Program-made: the position numbers and the translations under genes
Shown: positions 61,801-64,000 of the stretch, one piece after another
Layout of the letters: the number at the start of each line of letters is the position of its first letter
Numbering within the stretch: the stretch's first letter is position 1
Origin: Littorina saxatilis
Taxonomy: Eukaryota > Mollusca > Gastropoda > Littorinimorpha > Littorinidae
Length of the DNA: 64,000 nt
Direction of reading: 5' to 3'
NCBI RefSeq assembly: GCF_037325665.1
Contig: NC_090247.1
Span: 19,429,989 to 19,493,988 of the forward strand
The notes under the pieces: generated by a model
What the model was told of the DNA's origin: nothing
Databases searched by the model: none
Seen by the model: the letters and a program-made list of their open reading frames with translations, nothing else

Positions 61801-63430
61801 AGTCGAATGTTGGAAACTAGCTGTCAGGATTATTTAGCGGTGTGGTATGGTAAGAGCCCCTTTTACGGAGTCAAGCTTTTCTTCTTCTTCTTCTTCTTCT
61901 TCTTCTTCTTCTTCTTCTTCTTCTTCTTCTTCTTCTTCTTCTTCTTCCTCTTCCTCTTCTTCTCCTCCTTCGTTCATGGGCTGAAACTCCCACGTTCACT
62001 CATGTTGGATTTTTACGTGTATGACCGTTTTCACCCCGCCATTCAGGCAGCATACGCCGATTTCAGGGAAGCATGGTGGTTATTTTGGTGTTTCTATAAC
62101 CCACCAAACTCTGACATGGATTACAGGATCTTTTCCGTGCGCACTTGGTCTTGTGCTTGCGTGTACACATGAAGGGGAATAAGGCACTAGCAGGTCTGCG
62201 CATAAGTTGACCTGGGAGATCGAAAAAAATCTCCACCCTTAACCCACCAGGCTGCCGGTATTTGAACTCACGACCTTCCAATTAGTAGGCCGATGTCTTA
62301 TCCACCACGCCACTGCGCCTGTCATCAAGCTTTTCAAAATGAGGCGAAGCAAGTACCATGCTGCCGATCGTCTTTAACCTGCGATCAGGATGAACAACTT
62401 ACTCTGATGTGTATGTTATGCAGTGTGCGCTCAATATGATACCCTTTTCTTTCAAAAATATACTAATCAGAGTTCACAATTTGTTGCGGCAATGATCACT
62501 GGCCCGTAATGTTTGCTCAGAATGTGTTTTGATAGAGGTCATGTGGATTTTTACTTTAGGTCATGTGAGTTTAGGAAAATAGACGGGCTTAGCGAACACT
62601 TCCAGTGATCAGCAAGCAATTGACTCTGATGTGCATCTCTTCAAAAGATAACTACAGATGTGTTATTTTATTTCAGGGCTTCTTGTTGGGCAAGTATTAC
62701 TTTGTCCGTCACAAGTGGGACCTGGCTGCCGTCATCTTGCTCGTGATTTCTATCATTGACTGGGGCGTGTCAGCTAGTCTGGGCTGCATGGAGGTCAGTC
62801 CTCTTTCTTTTTTTTCTTGACTAGTTTCTTCTAGCCTTTAGACACCATACATGTACATGGATGTTTTTGCTGTTAGTTTGTGGTCAGACTGAAGAGTATT
62901 GTTTGTTATAGCATGAAGTATGACTGTGTAGTTTGGTTTTTGTTGTCAGTCAGCAAGGACAAAAATCTGGTCTTTTTTGCCACTGATAGCCATTTTTTTT
63001 TAAATAAACCCTCGGGTTTGTATGTGTTGTGGAAGAGTGAATACCCTTACCAAAACCTCTGACAAACATTGGAGGGGCCAATCACTAGCTAGGGGTGTGT
63101 CACTCCCTGATGCAGTAACATATATTGTAAGAGATTAGGGCTCAAGGTTGGATCTGCAGCTTACCGTAAGAATATCTCAGTGCAGTTTCAAACATGGTCC
63201 TTGATATTTGAGATGTGTGTTGCCTTGTTGTTTGTGGTTGCATTGCTTTAAAAAAAAATATATTCTCAGTGAAATTTTCCCGTGAAGATCGAACATTTAA
63301 AATTATTTCTCAAAATTATTCAGGTGGTGAGATTCAGAAGAATGCTGCGACCATATTTCATCATTCAGAATTCTTCCCTCATGAAGAAGATTGTCAACTG
63401 TCTGCGTATGACAATGCCTGAAGTCTTCAG
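49630..63430 (+). CDS. TPCN2: Two-pore channel 2-like gene, visible span (7 exons, continues right)
   Basis: Exons: 49630-49969, 51714-51746, 58465-58514, 58984-59060, 59922-60099, 62677-62793, 63324-63430; all GT-AG and in phase. The product aligns with human TPCN2 from its soluble N-terminus through helices S1-S4 of the first repeat. Two-pore channels are endolysosomal cation channels gated by PI(3,5)P2 and, through accessory proteins, NAADP. The N-terminal tail before the aligned region (about 124 residues) is longer than in human and has no clear acidic dileucine sorting motif. TPCN3 is a close alternative; the recalled human TPCN2 match is the better one. Introns are loaded with recent repeats. 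Confidence 0.9.
50081..50350. mobile_element. GATCGATC foldback element, copy 1
   Basis: Arms 'gatcgtccaaatgcgcaagt' and the inverse bound a nested set of palindromes: cacatcgatcgatgtgtg (twice), cgcgcagcgcgatcg-type blocks and gcgcgtttgatcgatc. Unusually GC- and GATC-rich for this region. In TPCN2 intron 1. Confidence 0.85.
50676..51043. repeat. (GA)n-rich microsatellite
   Basis: Long impure GA tract with regular 'gactaagaga' interruptions; open frames here (Ser/Leu-rich) are artefacts. It separates the two foldback copies. 50351-50675 otherwise empty. Confidence 0.95.
51156..51420. mobile_element. GATCGATC foldback element, copy 2
   Basis: Shares 'gtagggacttactttgtgac', 'gtccaaatgcgcaagtataa' and the cacatcgatcgatgtgtg core with copy 1. 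Its second arm is replaced by a doubled segment (tttgatcgatccaccaaacg at about 51290 and 51355). Confidence 0.85.
51714..51746 (+). CDS. TPCN2: TPCN2-like micro-exon 2 (tentative)
   Basis: 33 bases between tttttcag and gtgagt encode DSVASEQLAAM in phase with both neighbours. Not conserved in sequence, so it may be alternatively spliced or a decoy. The downstream intron (51747-58464) holds several repeats and no other exon that I can find. Confidence 0.5.
52081..52255. repeat. Dispersed repeat related to the 74-bp array
   Basis: 'cagtcaaacctgtctataac' with 'gagaggtggttgctatgg' and a 'gagggcaggttcggctg' end; same family as 61595-61755 and the parent of the array at 34263. CAGT..AACC ends suggest pogo-like origin. 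Confidence 0.5.
52331..52520. mobile_element. GTCTGTTTACGGTAAC MITE, copy 2
   Basis: GGTCTGTTTACGGTAAC to GTTACCGTAAACAGACC, A/T-runs inside, flanked by A- and T-runs that end in 'ggc' and 'ggcc'. 52521-53018 shows nothing else. Confidence 0.8.
53019..53828 (+). mobile_element. 'tttagtcaag' family element, uninterrupted copy
   Basis: Starts with the palindromic tttagtcaagttttgacta, has 'cgagggtcgtggtgt' and a short (GT)n, then 'gatgacgtcatatccggc', and ends 'acgcgacttgttttc'. It shows the uninterrupted form of 43217-44791. No coding capacity seen. Confidence 0.85.
53901..54124. mobile_element. Foldback MITE with perfect 89-bp arms
   Basis: Left arm 53901-53989 (ataaagagaccaaaaagcaa ... gggtcttcttcag), 46-base loop, right arm 54036-54124. 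By eye the arms match without mismatch; both strands give the same peptide frame. Young and able to form a strong hairpin. Confidence 0.95.
54287..54581 (+). mobile_element. tRNA-derived SINE, (CAAA)n-tail family, full copy
   Basis: Head gcacggttggcctagtggta (A box) and GGGTTCGAACCCC (B box), body ending 'gggcgttaagc' plus (CAAA)n. Target duplication ATTGTGCTTGTG at 54275-54286 and 54582-54593. Same family as 6557-6859. Confidence 0.95.
54721..55056. mobile_element. GTCTGTTTACGGTAAC MITE, copy 3
   Basis: AGGCCAAAAAGAAAAATATG then GTCTGTTTCCGGTAAC, mirrored at the right end. This copy shows that the A-run and GGCC belong to the terminal repeat. 55057-55502 otherwise empty. Confidence 0.8.
55507..58095. 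mobile_element. TTAA-flanked non-coding element, 2.6 kb
   Basis: TTAA at 55503-55506 and 58096-58099, ends CCTTCGCC and GGGCGAAGG. Further in, 'gactacacacggaagacatc' (55673) and its inverse (58048) with 'gcggacccatg' make long imperfect inverted repeats. A unit of about 165 bp with 'aggtcacaacaaggtcatta' is repeated near 56612, 56777 and 56942. A tRNA-like SINE head lies at 57600-57683. No transposase. piggyBac-like by target and CC ends (inference). Confidence 0.65.
58465..58514 (+). CDS. TPCN2: TPCN2-like exon 3
   Basis: Encodes QETALIQSVVFIEDAYK; human TPCN2 has CIDQAVVFIEDAIQ. Acceptor tgtttcag, donor gtgtgg; phase 1 in, 0 out. 58100-58464 is intron without features. Confidence 0.9.
58782..58850. 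repeat. (CA)n microsatellite
   Basis: More than 30 CA units in TPCN2 intron 3. Confidence 0.97.
58984..59060 (+). CDS. TPCN2: TPCN2-like exon 4
   Basis: Encodes YRSIHHKVDESCLRLYRHYQ then STSVHV; human has [20 protein letters not shown]. Acceptor tgtttcag, donor gtgagt; phase 0 in, 2 out. Confidence 0.93.
59255..59520. mobile_element. GTCTGTTTACGGTAAC MITE, copy 4
   Basis: AAGGCC, A-run, GTCTGTTTACGGTA at the left and its counterpart at the right; an inner segment with 'ttttttggcaaaataac' is partly doubled. A C-rich low-complexity tract (59152-59195) precedes it. 59521-59921 shows nothing else. Confidence 0.75.
59922..60099 (+). CDS. TPCN2: TPCN2-like exon 5 (S1-S2)
   Basis: Encodes FRYVVIFVLHILAFFEPPSS (S1), LTWTSDIRFRGDRVQAPCWL and ESIELMCLVLLLLDNVVR (S2). 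Human: [20 protein letters not shown] and ESVEVLCLLVFAADLSVK. Acceptor ccccccag, donor gtgagt; phase 2 in, 0 out. Confidence 0.95.
60118..60444 (-). mobile_element. SINE, (AAG)n-tail family
   Basis: Same order of blocks as 28222-28604, more diverged, tail 'cttcttcttt' at its left. Confidence 0.85.
60502..61202. mobile_element. TTAA-flanked MITE, CCCCTTCACTGCC ends (piggyBac-like)
   Basis: TTAA at 60498-60501 and 61203-61206; 13-bp ends CCCCTTCACTGCC and GGCAGTGAAGGGG are perfectly inverted. The end sequence resembles piggyBac-type CCCTTTGxCTGCC ends. 701 bp, non-coding. Confidence 0.8.
61595..61755. repeat. Dispersed repeat related to the 74-bp array
   Basis: 'aacctgccctggcgaccaca', 'gataacgaccaattac' and 'ctgggctggtcattatagag' match, inverted, the blocks at 52081-52255 and 34263-34910. 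61207-61594 otherwise empty. Confidence 0.5.
61881..62324 (-). mobile_element. SINE, (AAG)n-tail family, long tail
   Basis: Full copy with about 25 CTT triplets as tail and target duplication TCAAGCTTTT (61871-61880 and 62325-62334). 62335-62676 is intron with no features. Confidence 0.92.
62677..62793 (+). CDS. TPCN2: TPCN2-like exon 6 (S3)
   Basis: Encodes GFLLGKYYFVRHKWDLAAVI and LLVISIIDWGVSASLGCME; human has [20 protein letters not shown] and SLVDWTVSLSLVCHE. Acceptor tttcag, donor gtcagt; phase 0 at both ends. Confidence 0.95.
63324..63430 (+). CDS. TPCN2: TPCN2-like exon 7 (S4 and S4-S5 linker)
   Basis: Encodes VVRFRRMLRPYFIIQNSSLM and KKIVNCLRMTMPEVF; human has LRIRRLLRPFFLLQNSSMM and KKTLKCIRWSLPEM. 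Donor gtaatg in phase 2; the pore and second repeat lie beyond the window. 63431-64000 shows no further exon or repeat that I can name. Confidence 0.95.
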
Positions 63431-64000
63431 GTAATGCATCAATCTCTTCTTCTTTTTCTTTTTGTCGACTGATGTACTGTTGCTGTGCTTTATCCATTTT
63501 AACTCAAACTTTATTCGTAATTCTGAAGATGACTGCCCACAAGTGTATACAATAAAAGATAAATGACGATAAGTAAATGTTGTAATTGAAAAAAAATCAG
63601 CAAAACAGGAGAATTATGGGTCTGCAGTTCATATTGGGGAAAAAAGAAGGGTTGGTGTATCACTCATCAAGTTCAAAAACAGATCAGCTTTCTCGTAACT
63701 TAGTACTACATGTACAAAAATGTGTCCATATGAAAATGTGTAGTTTTAAGTGCATGATTTAGACTAGGTGTGTTCATAATTTCCTAAACAAAATGTGTTC
63801 ATATGGAAATGTGTGGAGTTTTAAGTGCATATTAAATTACATATTATTACCCAACTCACATATAGCAATTAACTCTAGTTCAGTGCTGGTAACGCTGTAC
63901 GCGTTCCCCTTGGTAACAAGGGAGACCACCCTAAAAAAGAGTGATCCATCCCATAATATCAGACCGATGTCCGGTCCAACATCCGTATGCGTGCGCATAC

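Overview
The window is metazoan nuclear DNA, most likely from a marine gastropod. The host genes are cut into short exons with GT-AG introns, introns and intergenic DNA are packed with dispersed repeats, and there are tRNA-derived SINEs, RNase H-bearing LINEs, (CA)n/(GA)n tracts and a Polinton. A littorinid-type snail is my best guess, from recalled repeat appearance only.

Three host genes are recognisable. At the left edge (392-3179, minus) are the first three coding exons of a TCP11L1-like gene whose 3' part lies outside the window; a possible untranslated first exon lies near 7868-8050. A complete DEPDC7-like gene runs on the minus strand from 49196 to 32015 in eight exons (546 codons plus stop, every junction in phase). 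Head to head with it, 433 bp between start codons, a two-pore channel gene (TPCN2-like) starts at 49630 on the plus strand; seven exons are visible, reaching the first S4 segment at 63430, and the gene continues to the right. DEPDC7 and TCP11L1 are also adjacent, in the same order and orientation, on human 11p13, so this looks like ancient microsynteny.

Between TCP11L1 and DEPDC7 sits a 15.5-kb Polinton/Maverick (10116-25595). Its terminal inverted repeats differ only in the length of one A-run. It carries protein-primed DNA polymerase B, a retroviral-type integrase, a packaging ATPase, a capsid gene region and about nine unassigned genes. It is evidently young, but the capsid region is interrupted by a MITE, so it is treated as a fossil.

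The rest is a dense, layered repeat landscape: 5-bp-TSD hAT-like elements starting CAGGG, TTAA-flanked elements, pogo-like MITEs, near-perfect foldback elements, two tRNA-SINE families with clear target duplications, LINE fragments, and element families carrying nuclear-receptor-like AGGTCA half-sites. Several nested insertions give relative ages. Outside the Polinton I see no convincing undescribed gene system. The most unusual signals are the quasi-palindromic Polinton termini, the GATCGATC foldbacks in TPCN2 intron 1 and the series of 18-bp GGGTCGT palindromes near 27 kb.
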